In this document: positions 41,182-49,685 of the stretch, in pieces
Numbering within the stretch: the first letter of the stretch is position 1
Layout: the number at the start of each line of letters is the position of its first letter
Virus record (IMG/VR): IMGVR_UViG_3300049847_000812
Span: 1 to 49,685 of that record
Length of the DNA stretch: 49,685 bases
Strand: one strand, 5' to 3'
Source of the DNA: a virus
Translations under genes and position numbers: made by a program
Notes under the pieces: model-generated
What the model was told of the DNA's origin: nothing
The model's database searches: none
What the model saw: only the letters and a program-made list of their open reading frames with translations

Positions 41182-41882
41182 CGGTGCGGGACTTGATCCG
41201 CTTAGCGATGTTGGATATCCAGGTGCTTTCTGCCGGAGAAAATATGACGGCCACCGAAGCGCAGGACGCCTTGACACTGCTGAATGGGCTGCTTGCCTCG
41301 TGGAACCTTGAATCGCTGATGGTATATGCTATTGATACCAGCACGCAGGCCCTCGTGGCTGGGCAGCAGAGCTATACGGTCGGTGCCGGTGGCAATTTCA
41401 ATATTGCCCGTCCTGATCGCATAGAGCGGATCATGTTCCGAGAAACAACGTCAGGCATAGAGCTGCTCCTTGTGGAGATGGATGAGCGCCAGTATGCGGT
41501 TGAGACACTGAAAACGACACCGAGCACCTGGCCAACCTACTACTACTACAAACCATCTTACCCGCTGGCAACACTATTTTTCTGGCCAGTGCCTAGTATT
41601 GGGAACCAGGTAGTGATTCATTACTGGCATCAGCTCACCGCCTTCCCCAATCTTGATACAATCATCACGCTTCCCCCTGGGTATGAGCGAATGATCCGGA
41701 GTAACCTGGCGCTGGAACTGGCGCCGATGTTCGCGGCGCAACCGAGCCCGTATGTACTTGGTGTTGCCGCGGAGAGCAAGCTCCTCATTCGCACAACCAA
41801 TACGCGCATCTACCCCTTACAATTCGATGAACGGCTGATAACAGGCGGTCACTTTGACTGGCGCACCGGGGAGTATCGCTAA
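41178..41882 (+). CDS. Head completion/tail accessory protein, P22 gp4-like
   Basis: 234 aa. MTVRDLIRLAMLDIQVLSAG, TATEAQDALTLLNGLLASWN, then TPSTWPTYYYYKPSYPLATL and LPPGYERMIRSNLALELAPM match the gp4 family. In P22 this protein binds under the portal and closes the filled head. Overlaps both neighbours by a few bases. Confidence 0.8.
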   Translation: MTVRDLIRLAMLDIQVLSAGENMTATEAQDALTLLNGLLASWNLESLMVYAIDTSTQALVAGQQSYTVGAGGNFNIARPDRIERIMFRETTSGIELLLVEMDERQYAVETLKTTPSTWPTYYYYKPSYPLATLFFWPVPSIGNQVVIHYWHQLTAFPNLDTIITLPPGYERMIRSNLALELAPMFAAQPSPYVLGVAAESKLLIRTTNTRIYPLQFDERLITGGHFDWRTGEYR

Positions 41883-43324
41883 TGCCAAAATTCCCCTTTC
41901 TTGGTGCGGCATACAGAGCACGGTCGAGCTTTTTTGATCGCGAGACCTGCGTGAATCTGTACCCAGAAACGCATAATGCGCCGTCCAGCCAGGATCAAGA
42001 ACAAATGGCGCTGTATGGCACGCCTGGGCTCAAACGCTTTGCTTTGCTGCCCAAGGGAGGGCCTGTGCGCTGTTTGCATACGGTAACAAAGCGCGACAGG
42101 ACTTTTGCAGTAGGCAATAAGGTGCTGTATGAGCTAGCCCAGGATGGGAGCATGATAGAACGTGGGGGGATCACCTCATCGTATGGCCCCGTGCGGGCTG
42201 CAGACAATGGGATAGAGATGATCCTGGTTGACGGGCAAAGCGGCTATCTCTATACCCTGGCGACAGATACCTTAGCGCAGATTGTGACGCCAGCCTTCTA
42301 TGGCGCGGATACCGTGCAATTTCTGGACGGCTATTTTGTACTGAATCGTCCAGGGACAGACCAATTCTATATTTCGGATCTGTATGCGGGCGGAGTGTAT
42401 AATGGAGCTCAGTTCGCCACAGCGGAGATGAGCCCCGATCCTCTCGTTGGGGTATTAGTCGATCACCGTGAGGTGTGGCTCTTCGGGACGCACACGACAG
42501 AAGTCTGGTTCAATGTGGGAGGCGGATCGTTCCCCTTTGCTCGTGTGCAGGGCGCGGTTATGGAGCAAGGGTGTCTCGCAGCAGGCTCACTTGCCAAGAT
42601 GGACAATAGCGTGTTCTGGTTGGGGAATAATCTTGATGGTCAGGCGATTATCTGGCGCGCCAATGGATACCAGCCTCAGCGTATTAGCACACATGCCATA
42701 GAATTTAGCTTATCCCAGCAAGGCGATTTGGCAGGCGTCACTTCTTATACCTACCAGCAAGACGGCCATAGTTTTTATATGCTGAATTGCCGCAATACCT
42801 CGTGGTGCTATGATGCCGCAACGGGCCTCTGGCATGAGCGACGCTACCAAAAGCGAGATGGAACACTGCTGCGCCACAGAGCGGATAATCATACCGTGGC
42901 GTTTAACAAGCATTTAGTAGGGGATTTTGAAGACGGCCGTATCTATGAAATGAGCCAGGCCTATTATTTGGATGACACCGATCCATTGCTTCGCGAGCGG
43001 ACGGCTCCTTCTATCGAGCAAGATCAGATGTGGCTGTTGCATTCCAGGCTAGAATTGCTTATGGACCTTGGCGGTGGGCTTGATGGAGGCATTGAGCCAG
43101 GGCGCACCCCACAAATGCTCTTAGATTATTCGGATGATTCGGGGGCAACATGGGTCAACAACCCAGAATGGACAACCTCAGGGAAAATTGGGGATAGGAA
43201 TGTACGCCTGCTCTGGAGGCGCCTGGGTCGCTCCCGTGAGCGGTATTACCGATTTCGTACCAGTGATCCGAACTTTGTGGCGATTGTTGGCGCATTGCTT
43301 GACGTAGCGCCAGGGGGGAAATAA
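41882..43324 (+). CDS. Packaged-DNA stabilisation protein, P22 gp10-like
   Basis: 480 aa. MPKFPFLGAAYRARSSFFDR, TCVNLYPETHNAPSSQDQEQ, and a beta-propeller-like body (GYFVLNRPGTDQFYISDLYA, VFWLGNNLDGQAIIWRANGY, QRISTHAIEFSLSQQGD) are typical of gp10. It forms the distal hub of the short tail. Ends just before the fibre gene. Confidence 0.8.
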   Translation: MPKFPFLGAAYRARSSFFDRETCVNLYPETHNAPSSQDQEQMALYGTPGLKRFALLPKGGPVRCLHTVTKRDRTFAVGNKVLYELAQDGSMIERGGITSSYGPVRAADNGIEMILVDGQSGYLYTLATDTLAQIVTPAFYGADTVQFLDGYFVLNRPGTDQFYISDLYAGGVYNGAQFATAEMSPDPLVGVLVDHREVWLFGTHTTEVWFNVGGGSFPFARVQGAVMEQGCLAAGSLAKMDNSVFWLGNNLDGQAIIWRANGYQPQRISTHAIEFSLSQQGDLAGVTSYTYQQDGHSFYMLNCRNTSWCYDAATGLWHERRYQKRDGTLLRHRADNHTVAFNKHLVGDFEDGRIYEMSQAYYLDDTDPLLRERTAPSIEQDQMWLLHSRLELLMDLGGGLDGGIEPGRTPQMLLDYSDDSGATWVNNPEWTTSGKIGDRNVRLLWRRLGRSRERYYRFRTSDPNFVAIVGALLDVAPGGK

Positions 43325-43325
43325 G

Positions 43326-45230
43326 GTGGCCACAGACCCGCTTGCTCCTCCGCCATTTGCCGCTGGACTTGTTGCCAACAATTACCTCTCGCGTCCATGG
43401 CAGCAATGGATTGATGGGCTATGGAGACGCCTGAGCGGCTCATCGTATATTGATAGCGAGACGATTACCTGGCTACAGACGGTGATTTCTCCGAGCCTTC
43501 CCCCACAAACGTTGGCGCATGTGCGCGATGCGTCCATCACCTACGCGAAGATGCAGAATGCCTCGCAGAATGCTGTGCTCCTGGGGAGTGGGGCATCAGG
43601 GTCAGGACAGAGCCTCAGTGAAATTACGCTTGGGCCAGGATTGACGATGACTGGCACGCTCTTGGATGTCATAGCCTCAGTGGCTGTGGCTGATACCACG
43701 ACAGTTGACCTGACTCTCTCTGGTGGCGGAGTCGTGACCGCCGATGTCAATGATGCGTCTATCACGTATGCGAAGATACAAAATGCTGGAAATAGCAGTG
43801 TGTTGCTGGGGAGTGGGGCATCAGGGGCAGGCGCAAGCCTTATAGAGATTGTGCTTGGGACGAATCTCTCCATGACTGGGACGACGTTAAACGCTGCGGC
43901 ACTGGCGTACACCGATGAGAATGCGCAAGATGCCATTGGGACAATCCTGACTGATACTGCAACCATTGATTTGACGTACAATGATGCTGCGCCCTCGATC
44001 AGCGGGATAGTTATCGATAATTCCATCACCTATGCCAAGATGCAAGATGTCAGTGCCGCCTCTCGGCTTCTGGGGCGTGGGAGCGCTGCTGGCGCTGGAG
44101 ACCCGCAAGAAATCACCCTGGGGTCTGGGCTGACGATGACTGGGACGACATTGGATGCTTCTGGTGGCGTGAGCGGTGGCGCGGCAAATAAGATTGCCTA
44201 TTGGACTGGGGCAACAAGTCTGAGCAATGACACATCGTTGCATTGGGATGCTGCCAACAATATTCTGGGGCTTGGGGCCACCACCGCGGGCACATCGGGT
44301 AATATGGTGCAATCTATTGGGTTGGGGACGGTGCCGACCACTGGCGTCACGGATGCTGTCCAGCTGTATGCGCTCGATGAAGGAGCAGGCTTTACCGCCC
44401 TGGGGATTACGACGGAAGATGGCACGGCTCATATGCTGAGCCGACAGTTTACCATTGGGACGCAGACCCGTACGACAACATTAACTCGTGGGGTTTATGT
44501 CAACGCCACCGCAGGAACGGGCATGAGCTTTGTGGCGAAGCTCTCTGGCGTGGCGCATGGCATGACGGATTTTACTGAGACGGACAATTATGGCGATATA
44601 CAGGCTGTCCCAACTGCCGTAGGTGGTGTACGACTGCGAGGATTTAGCAATGGGCAAATCGGCGCGCTTATCACCGGGCTCTACACGACTGACGATACGA
44701 CTCTTGGGACTTCTGGGGTTGCAGCCGTGTATGTTGAAGGGAATAAAAAAAGCGGGACAAGCACTGGCCCAGCGGGAACAAACGCCAATCTGTTTGCGGT
44801 AGGAGATAAGAATACCGGCTTGAGCAATGGCTCGACCCTGACGCAATTCATTGTGAACCAGGCAGGCCGCACCTGGCAAGTGGGCGGGAGCATTGAGCCA
44901 CGGATTGTCCTGGCGCAATCGACAAATAAGACGATGAATGCCTCGACCGAGTCCAATTTCATGGTGACTAATGAGGGCGCGACCGCCCGTGTTGACTATA
45001 CGCTTCCTACCGCAGCGGCTGGCATTACGTACACCTTTTATGTGCAGGACACTGATGGCGTGCGCGTCATCGCGAATACGGGGGACACGATTCGCATTGC
45101 CGGGACGGTTAGTGCGTCTGCTGGACGAATCGACAGTACGACCGTTGGGGATTGCGTGACCCTGGTGGCCATCAACGCGACAGAATGGGTGGCCACAGCA
45201 TTGATCGGCGCAGGATGGACGGTGACATAG
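43326..45230 (+). CDS. Tail fibre or needle-like protein with internal repeats
   Basis: 634 aa from a GTG after the previous stop. N-terminus (PWQQWIDGLWRRLSGSSYID) suits a virion anchor. Residues about 65-280 hold three repeats (SITYAKMQNASQNAVLLGSG, ASLIEIVLGTNLSMTGTTL, and similar). The rest is beta-rich; near the end NFMVTNEGATARVDYTLPTA and DTIRIAGTVSASAGRID fit fibre tips of many phages. Likely host recognition or cell-wall piercing. Confidence 0.7.
   Translation: MATDPLAPPPFAAGLVANNYLSRPWQQWIDGLWRRLSGSSYIDSETITWLQTVISPSLPPQTLAHVRDASITYAKMQNASQNAVLLGSGASGSGQSLSEITLGPGLTMTGTLLDVIASVAVADTTTVDLTLSGGGVVTADVNDASITYAKIQNAGNSSVLLGSGASGAGASLIEIVLGTNLSMTGTTLNAAALAYTDENAQDAIGTILTDTATIDLTYNDAAPSISGIVIDNSITYAKMQDVSAASRLLGRGSAAGAGDPQEITLGSGLTMTGTTLDASGGVSGGAANKIAYWTGATSLSNDTSLHWDAANNILGLGATTAGTSGNMVQSIGLGTVPTTGVTDAVQLYALDEGAGFTALGITTEDGTAHMLSRQFTIGTQTRTTTLTRGVYVNATAGTGMSFVAKLSGVAHGMTDFTETDNYGDIQAVPTAVGGVRLRGFSNGQIGALITGLYTTDDTTLGTSGVAAVYVEGNKKSGTSTGPAGTNANLFAVGDKNTGLSNGSTLTQFIVNQAGRTWQVGGSIEPRIVLAQSTNKTMNASTESNFMVTNEGATARVDYTLPTAAAGITYTFYVQDTDGVRVIANTGDTIRIAGTVSASAGRIDSTTVGDCVTLVAINATEWVATALIGAGWTVT
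43530..44160 (+). repeat. Three diverged internal repeats in the fibre gene
   Basis: Units starting near 43530, 43756 and 44020 share ATCACCTACGCGAAGATG-like beginnings, a CTGGGGAGTGGGGCATCAGG-like middle and a TGACGATGACTGG-like end. They encode the ITYAKMQ/LLGSGASG/LTMTGTTL modules. Copy number could vary by recombination. Confidence 0.7.
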
Positions 45231-45239
45231 GAGAAACAG

Positions 45240-45959
45240 ATGCGCAATTTCTTACGCTTAGCGACCGGAATTGATGTTTCACAGCTTGTTTTGTCGCTCT
45301 ATCGGTATCCAGAATTATGGAATCAGCACGACTTTCGCTCGGCAACGCCGGGGTCTCCGCATTATGCGGTGGAGGATATTTTGCTCCGATGCCAGTGCCT
45401 CGATGGAAGTATTCATGATCCGAGGGAGTCGATTAATTATCCGGCGTTTACTGCATTGCCAGAAGCCTATCGTCTTGTTATGGCGGCCATGGCCTGCGTA
45501 CAAGGTGAGCGATTAGGGCGTTGCATGATTACACGTCTCAAGCCTGGCGATAGTATTGCCCCGCATAGCGATGTGGGGAATCATCCCCTGCACTATGAGC
45601 AGATTCGATATTGGGGACGCTATCATCTTGTCCTCCAAGATGATCCATGTGCGCTGTTTCGATGTGGGGATGAAATAGTGCATATGGCCACCGGTGAATT
45701 ATGGTATTTTCGCAATGATATTGACCACGAGGTATTTTGGCATGGCGCGGGCCAAGTTGATCGCATACATCTTATTATTGATATTCATACAGCAAATGAG
45801 CCAGTTGGTGGCGAGAAGCAAAGTATACATCCGCATATGATCGAAGCATTAGCTGATGCGACCGGCATTCTCACTGATGCCACGTGGGGGGGCGCTCTTC
45901 CATCTGTTGATGTGTCTGGGTGGCTCAAAGAAGCGCAAGCCTTGGAGGGCGCTGCATGA
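45240..45959 (+). CDS. 2-oxoglutarate/iron-dependent dioxygenase
   Basis: 239 aa. The aspartyl/asparaginyl hydroxylase pattern is visible: SIAPHSDVGNHPLHYEQIRY with H109 and D111, YHLVLQDDPCALFRCGD, GELWYFRNDIDHEVFW with H163 as the third iron ligand, and R175 in VDRIHLIIDIH for 2-oxoglutarate. In phage tail regions such enzymes may hydroxylate a virion or host protein; the substrate is unknown. Followed with ATGA overlap by the acetyltransferase gene. Confidence 0.8.
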   Translation: MRNFLRLATGIDVSQLVLSLYRYPELWNQHDFRSATPGSPHYAVEDILLRCQCLDGSIHDPRESINYPAFTALPEAYRLVMAAMACVQGERLGRCMITRLKPGDSIAPHSDVGNHPLHYEQIRYWGRYHLVLQDDPCALFRCGDEIVHMATGELWYFRNDIDHEVFWHGAGQVDRIHLIIDIHTANEPVGGEKQSIHPHMIEALADATGILTDATWGGALPSVDVSGWLKEAQALEGAA

Positions 45960-46411
45960 TCACATATCAGATTGAATCATGGGCACAGTATTATCCTGAT
46001 GCAGCATCGCTTTGGGAAGACCACTGGCTCGAAATAGCCCATGATCATGAGGCGGTTCCTCTTGATGTGGACCACAACCAATATGTGGCGCTTGATCATG
46101 CTGGGCATTTGCATATTGTGACCGCGCGTGACCATGGTATTCTAGTAGGCTATCATCTGAGCATTGTCAAGCCGCATTTACATTATCGTAGTACTCTTCA
46201 CGCTTTTGTCGATGTGTATTATCTTGCCAAGGAATATCGACAAGGCCTTGTTGGGTATAAGCTCTTTCAGATCGCAGAGCGAACATTGCGGGAGTTAGGG
46301 GTGCGGAAAATACTATCAGGGACAAAAATGCATAAAGACATGAGCCGACTTTTTGAGCGGCTAGGTTATGCAGAAACTGAACGCTTATGGACGAAAGTCC
46401 TAAAGGAATAA
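45956..46411 (+). CDS. GNAT-type acetyltransferase
   Basis: 151 aa from the ATG at 45956 (ATGA overlap). GYHLSIVKPHLHYRSTLHAF, VDVYYLAKEYRQGLVGYKLF, then LRELGVRKILSGTKMHKDMS and LFERLGYAETERLW show the GNAT fold with the acetyl-CoA loop region (QGLVGYKL) and the closing GY motif. Phages of this gene order often carry one near the ejection genes; the target is unknown. Confidence 0.75.
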   Translation: MITYQIESWAQYYPDAASLWEDHWLEIAHDHEAVPLDVDHNQYVALDHAGHLHIVTARDHGILVGYHLSIVKPHLHYRSTLHAFVDVYYLAKEYRQGLVGYKLFQIAERTLRELGVRKILSGTKMHKDMSRLFERLGYAETERLWTKVLKE

Positions 46412-46415
46412 CCCA

Positions 46416-47240
46416 ATGGTTATCGCTGCTGGGGTTGCCGCTGCGGCAGTCACCGCCGGGGCGGGCATGCTGTCATCATCACAACAAGCTGGCGCCGCAG
46501 AAGATGCGGCGCAAGCCCAGGCGCAAGCTGCTGATCAGGCTGCAAAGCTTCAATTGACTTCTGACCGAGAAGCTCGTGATTTGCAGCTCAAAATGTTTAA
46601 CCAGCTGCGCAAAGATCAAGGGCCGTATCGCCAGGCTGGGTATGGTGCATTGGATCGTATAACAGGGCAGCTTGGCGGCAAGGGGGAATTCGGTAAAACA
46701 TTTAGCATGCAAGATTTTCAGCAAGACCCTGGCTACGCTTTTCGTCTCCAGCAAGGCCAAAAGGCCTTAGAACAAAGTGCTTCGGCACGAGGCATGACTC
46801 TCTCTGGCGCACAAGGGCAAGCTCTCCAGGAATATGGGCAAGGCCTGGCTTCTGAGGAATATCAGAATGCCTGGAATCGCTTTGAGACAGCGCGTGGTAA
46901 TAAGTTCAATCGGTTAGCGAGCATTGCCGGGCTTGGACAAACAGCCACGCAACAAACCGGGCAAGCTGGCATGGCCACAGGTGCAAATATTGCCAATCAG
47001 ATGGGGCAAAGCGCTGCGTTGCGCGGAGACTATGCTTTGCAAGGCGGCAATGCACGGGCTAGCGGGTATATTGGCGCAGCGAATGCGAATACCGGCATGC
47101 TGAATGCGGCTGTTGGGGGACTGAATCAGGGTGTGGGGAATTACTTCTCGTTACGGAATTATGCTTCGCCTGCAACGACTGTCTCTCCCAACGCCGGAGT
47201 GAATCCAACGAGCACAAATATTTATAATCCTTATAGTTAA
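46416..47240 (+). CDS. DNA ejection protein, first of three
   Basis: 274 aa. Ala/Gln-rich N-terminus with a hydrophobic start (IAAGVAAAAVTAGAGML), then FQQDPGYAFRLQQGQKALEQ, SASARGMTLSGAQGQALQEY, SEEYQNAWNRFETARGNKFN: a conserved pattern of phage DNA-transfer (internal head) proteins. Position matches P22 gp7. Released at infection to help DNA cross the envelope. Confidence 0.75.
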   Translation: MVIAAGVAAAAVTAGAGMLSSSQQAGAAEDAAQAQAQAADQAAKLQLTSDREARDLQLKMFNQLRKDQGPYRQAGYGALDRITGQLGGKGEFGKTFSMQDFQQDPGYAFRLQQGQKALEQSASARGMTLSGAQGQALQEYGQGLASEEYQNAWNRFETARGNKFNRLASIAGLGQTATQQTGQAGMATGANIANQMGQSAALRGDYALQGGNARASGYIGAANANTGMLNAAVGGLNQGVGNYFSLRNYASPATTVSPNAGVNPTSTNIYNPYS

Positions 47241-47252
47241 TGGTATGCAGTT

Positions 47253-48776
47253 ATGCCACTAGACTCTCGTTTACCGTTAATGGGCCGTCCAGCTGAAATT
47301 CCACAATTCGATATAGCGAAGCCGCTCATGCAAGCGGCGCAATTGCGTCAGATGGGCAATGAGTCACGGCTTTCTGATTTCGCATTAGCTAAGGCACAGC
47401 GCGAAGAGGCGGATGATGCCGCCTTGCGCAAGGCTTATGCCGGGGCATTGGAAACAGATACCAGCGGCAATGCGACCATCAATCGCTCAAAGATGCTATC
47501 AGAGTATGGCAAGGTTGCCCCCATGAAAGCTGTGGCGCTAGGACAACAGTACCAAAAAGCTGATGCCGATACGATGAAAGCATTTGCCGAATCGAAAAAG
47601 TTGAATATTGAAGCACAAAAGACGCAAACGGATACGCTGCTCTCGCAAAATAAACTCGTGAATCAAGTGACAGCAGGGATTCTTTCTGCTCCTCCCCAAG
47701 ATCGCCAACGTGCGTATGAGCTGGGCATTGGGCAGTTAGCCCATTATGGAATTCCAAATCTTGATCGTCTCCCTCAGGCATATGATGAAGGGCTTGTCCA
47801 GCGTTTTCATGACATGAGCCTGGATACGGCATCAAAGCTTGAACAATATAAGATAGGGCTTGAACAATCACGTCTAGAAGAAACAGCTCGTCATCAGCGT
47901 GCCAGCGAAGCCTTGCAAGGGCAAGGATATGAGATGCAACGACGTGGGCAGGATATTGGCGCGCAGACGGCTATGGCCGGCCATGATGTGACGATGCGCG
48001 GACAGGATATTACAGCGCGAACAGCCCAGCAAGCGCGCGAGGCCGAAGGGCCTGAGCGCGAGGCGCGGATACAAAAGCTCACCGCAGAAGTAGGGAAATT
48101 ACAAACCGAAGCGAGCGGACAGTTAACGCCGGCAGATAGACGAAAAGTTGAACTGCAAATTCGTGGTGATATCCGCCAGGAGCCAAAATTTAAAACATAT
48201 TCCGAAGTACAGAATGGCGTGCAGAATGTCCAGGTTGGCGCGAAATTGAATAGCGCCCAGGGTGATCTCGCCATTATCAACGGCATCGCCAAAATTATGG
48301 ATCCGAATAGCACAGTTCGAGAAGGAGAATTTGCTACAGTCCAATCGGCGCAAGGCTTTTTCCAGCAAATGCGGAATCTCCCGGCCAAATGGTTTTCTGG
48401 AGATAGGTTATCCCCCGAGGTGCGCGAGAAGATGTTGGCGCTGGCTTCTGAAATTAGCGTAGAAAAGACCAGGGCGGCTCATGACGAATTGCGAAAAGTC
48501 TATGAGCCTATTACCCAGCGCGCAGGCGTCAGTTTTGATGAGTTAGTGCCTTTGACTATCCCCAGCGTGGGGGCAACAAAAAATCAACAGCAACCAGGGG
48601 CGGGGCAAGCCCGTTCTGCTCCTCCTCCATCGCCTACTGCTACGTCCGCACCGCAGCAAACAATAAATAAAGCTCAAATCGCAGCCATTGTGGCACATCA
48701 ACAATCTATTGGAGACACGAAAACACCACAAGAAGTGATAGATGCTTTGATTGCAAAAGGCTATAAGGTACAGTAG
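47253..48776 (+). CDS. DNA ejection protein, second of three
   Basis: 507 aa. Almost wholly helical and Gln/Ala-rich (FDIAKPLMQAAQLRQMGNES; LEQSRLEETARHQRASEALQ; RGQDIGAQTAMAGHDVTMRG), with a Pro-rich linker near 450 and a small C-terminal domain (AAIVAHQQSIGDTKTPQEVI). Place and composition correspond to P22 gp20. It ends one base before the transglycosylase gene. Confidence 0.75.
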   Translation: MPLDSRLPLMGRPAEIPQFDIAKPLMQAAQLRQMGNESRLSDFALAKAQREEADDAALRKAYAGALETDTSGNATINRSKMLSEYGKVAPMKAVALGQQYQKADADTMKAFAESKKLNIEAQKTQTDTLLSQNKLVNQVTAGILSAPPQDRQRAYELGIGQLAHYGIPNLDRLPQAYDEGLVQRFHDMSLDTASKLEQYKIGLEQSRLEETARHQRASEALQGQGYEMQRRGQDIGAQTAMAGHDVTMRGQDITARTAQQAREAEGPEREARIQKLTAEVGKLQTEASGQLTPADRRKVELQIRGDIRQEPKFKTYSEVQNGVQNVQVGAKLNSAQGDLAIINGIAKIMDPNSTVREGEFATVQSAQGFFQQMRNLPAKWFSGDRLSPEVREKMLALASEISVEKTRAAHDELRKVYEPITQRAGVSFDELVPLTIPSVGATKNQQQPGAGQARSAPPPSPTATSAPQQTINKAQIAAIVAHQQSIGDTKTPQEVIDALIAKGYKVQ

Positions 48777-48777
48777 C

Positions 48778-49685
48778 ATGCCAACACTTGCTGATTACAC
48801 AAAATCGCTCGACCCAGGCACGATCAAGAAAATGATCGTAGAGGAATCGCAGCGCCAGGGATTAACTCCTGATCAGACAACAGCAGTGCTTGGCATTGCC
48901 GCGCAGGAAACAGGGTTCAAGAATATCGATAATGGACGAAAGGACCCGCGGGATGGTGTTGGGGTGTTTCAGTTCACTCCTGGGACGGCCAGAAGCTTCG
49001 GGATGAATGTTTTACCACGCACAGCCACCGGCGATGTCGATCCTGGGGATGATCGTCTCAACCCCTACAAGAATGTGCAGGCTGGTGTGCAGCTTTTTAA
49101 GCGCAATCTCCAGGCGGCTGGCGGGGATATTTGGGGGACAACTGGGGCAGTAAAACGTCATAACGGTCTGGGGCAAGGAGGCGATCCTGACTATCGGGCG
49201 CATGTGCAGCAGCAGCTCGCCAAAATGGAGCCCAACCAAAGCCTTCTCTCTCGCATTGGAAGCATGTTTACGCCACGCGAGGCGTCAGCAGCAGAAAATC
49301 CCTCTCGTGAGCTTGATGTCAAAACGCTCGCAGGGGAATTATTTCCTCCGAAAACAAGCGCCGCATGGCAATCCCCATCATTCGATGCTAAAACGCTCGC
49401 AGGGGAATTATTTCCTCCGGCATCACCTGTTTCTGCGCCAATGCCTGATCAGATGCCATTCCCACAACAAGTATCTGTAGCAGGGCAACCAGCACCAGCG
49501 CAGAAAACCACAACCCCAGACGACCTCATAGCGCAAGCCGAAGCGTCTGGTGGCACCCCACAAGAGATTGCGGACGCGAAGGCGCTCATTGCGCATGAAG
49601 CACAGCAACGACAACGCGCTGATCTTCCAGTGGCACAACCAGCCTCTGCTCCGCCAAAGATCATGCAACCCCTCGACCCGAACGC
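48778..49685 (+). CDS. Ejection protein with lytic transglycosylase domain, N-terminal part
   Basis: First 302 residues of the gene that continues at base 1 on the circular map. Residues about 18-150 are a soluble-lytic-transglycosylase-like domain: LGIAAQETGFKNID with the catalytic Glu44, then GVGVFQFTPGTARSFG. It cuts peptidoglycan so that the phage DNA can pass. A Pro/Ala/Gln-rich linker follows with a repeated KTLAGELFPP. The gene resembles the gp16-type terminal gene of the ejection cluster, here fused to a wall-cutting domain. Confidence 0.85.
   Translation, partial: MPTLADYTKSLDPGTIKKMIVEESQRQGLTPDQTTAVLGIAAQETGFKNIDNGRKDPRDGVGVFQFTPGTARSFGMNVLPRTATGDVDPGDDRLNPYKNVQAGVQLFKRNLQAAGGDIWGTTGAVKRHNGLGQGGDPDYRAHVQQQLAKMEPNQSLLSRIGSMFTPREASAAENPSRELDVKTLAGELFPPKTSAAWQSPSFDAKTLAGELFPPASPVSAPMPDQMPFPQQVSVAGQPAPAQKTTTPDDLIAQAEASGGTPQEIADAKALIAHEAQQRQRADLPVAQPASAPPKIMQPLDPN
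49321..49419 (+). repeat. In-frame 30-bp direct repeat
   Basis: 49321-49350 and 49390-49419 are identical (AAAACGCTCGCAGGGGAATT onward), 69 bases apart, both reading KTLAGELFPP. Perfect identity over 30 bases within coding DNA suggests recent duplication. The motif may be a short peptide signal for packing the protein into the head; that is speculation. Confidence 0.85.
49483..49685. repeat. Right copy of imperfect 203-bp terminal repeat
   Basis: Aligned base for base with 1-203 with seven substitutions. It marks where the circular or permuted genome was opened. A packaging-made terminal repeat would normally be identical. Confidence 0.85.

Noticed and set aside
1-49685. tRNA genes
   Set aside because: No convincing T-loop GTTCRANNC with a matching acceptor stem was found by eye; a covariance search would be needed to exclude them.
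1-49685. Integrase or lysogeny attachment site
   Set aside because: No tyrosine or serine integrase motif seen despite the antirepressor and repressor-like genes.

Overview
This window reads as an essentially complete genome, about 49.5 kb, of a short-tailed (podovirus-type) double-stranded DNA phage or prophage-like element. The clearest sign is the virion gene order, which matches the P22-like plan: small terminase, large terminase, portal, scaffold, coat, gp4-like and gp10-like tail accessory genes, tail fibre, then three ejection proteins, the last with a lytic transglycosylase domain (31.3 kb to the window end, continuing at base 1). The first 203 and last 203 bases are the same sequence with seven differences, and one reading frame runs across that join, so the molecule is circular or circularly permuted. 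Lipoprotein and Sec signals plus a secreted c-type cytochrome point to a Gram-negative host that can mature cytochrome c. The host cannot be named from the sequence. No integrase, DNA polymerase, RNA polymerase, tRNA or CRISPR array was seen.

Layout. (1) 1-7.7 kb, rightward: end of the ejection protein, a leftward lipoprotein, holin-like and secreted proteins, an antirepressor, and a two-gene tailspike-like pair. (2) 20.6-7.7 kb, one long leftward run: RecT-like annealing protein, repeat-domain DNA-binding protein, OB-fold-like protein, RuvC-like nuclease, FliA-like sigma factor, a Cas6-like fragment, cytosine-C5 methyltransferase, a large HzsA-like dihaem cytochrome, two small regulators, a D12-type adenine methyltransferase with an internal 42-bp minisatellite, and an island of exported proteins. 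(3) 20.7-22.4 kb rightward: ribbon-helix-helix protein and SF2 helicase. (4) 25.2-22.7 kb leftward: ribbon-helix-helix protein and a primase-polymerase/DUF3987 protein. A cluster of GGGGGCAC repeats between helicase and primase is a possible origin. (5) 25.3-27.2 kb rightward small genes. (6) 31.2-27.2 kb leftward small zinc-finger and membrane genes. (7) 31.3 kb to the end: virion genes.

The most interesting system is regulatory. Four leftward small genes are each preceded by the same roughly 60-85 bp cassette. On the minus strand it holds, in three of the four copies, a CRP-like palindrome, then TAAAGATT-N11-TCCGATAA (the layout of a sigma-28/FliA promoter), then a GGGGGAG/CTCCCCC leader hairpin, then a ribosome site. 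The same phage encodes a sigma factor whose region 2 and region 4 look FliA-like, so a phage sigma factor with its own promoter set is a reasonable hypothesis. Second is the HzsA-like cytochrome, embedded by stop-start overlaps between phage genes, an unusual metabolic gene for a phage. Third is the concentration of signal-peptide proteins, including three that look like diverged copies of one two-cysteine family and a beta-helix tailspike that itself starts with a signal peptide.
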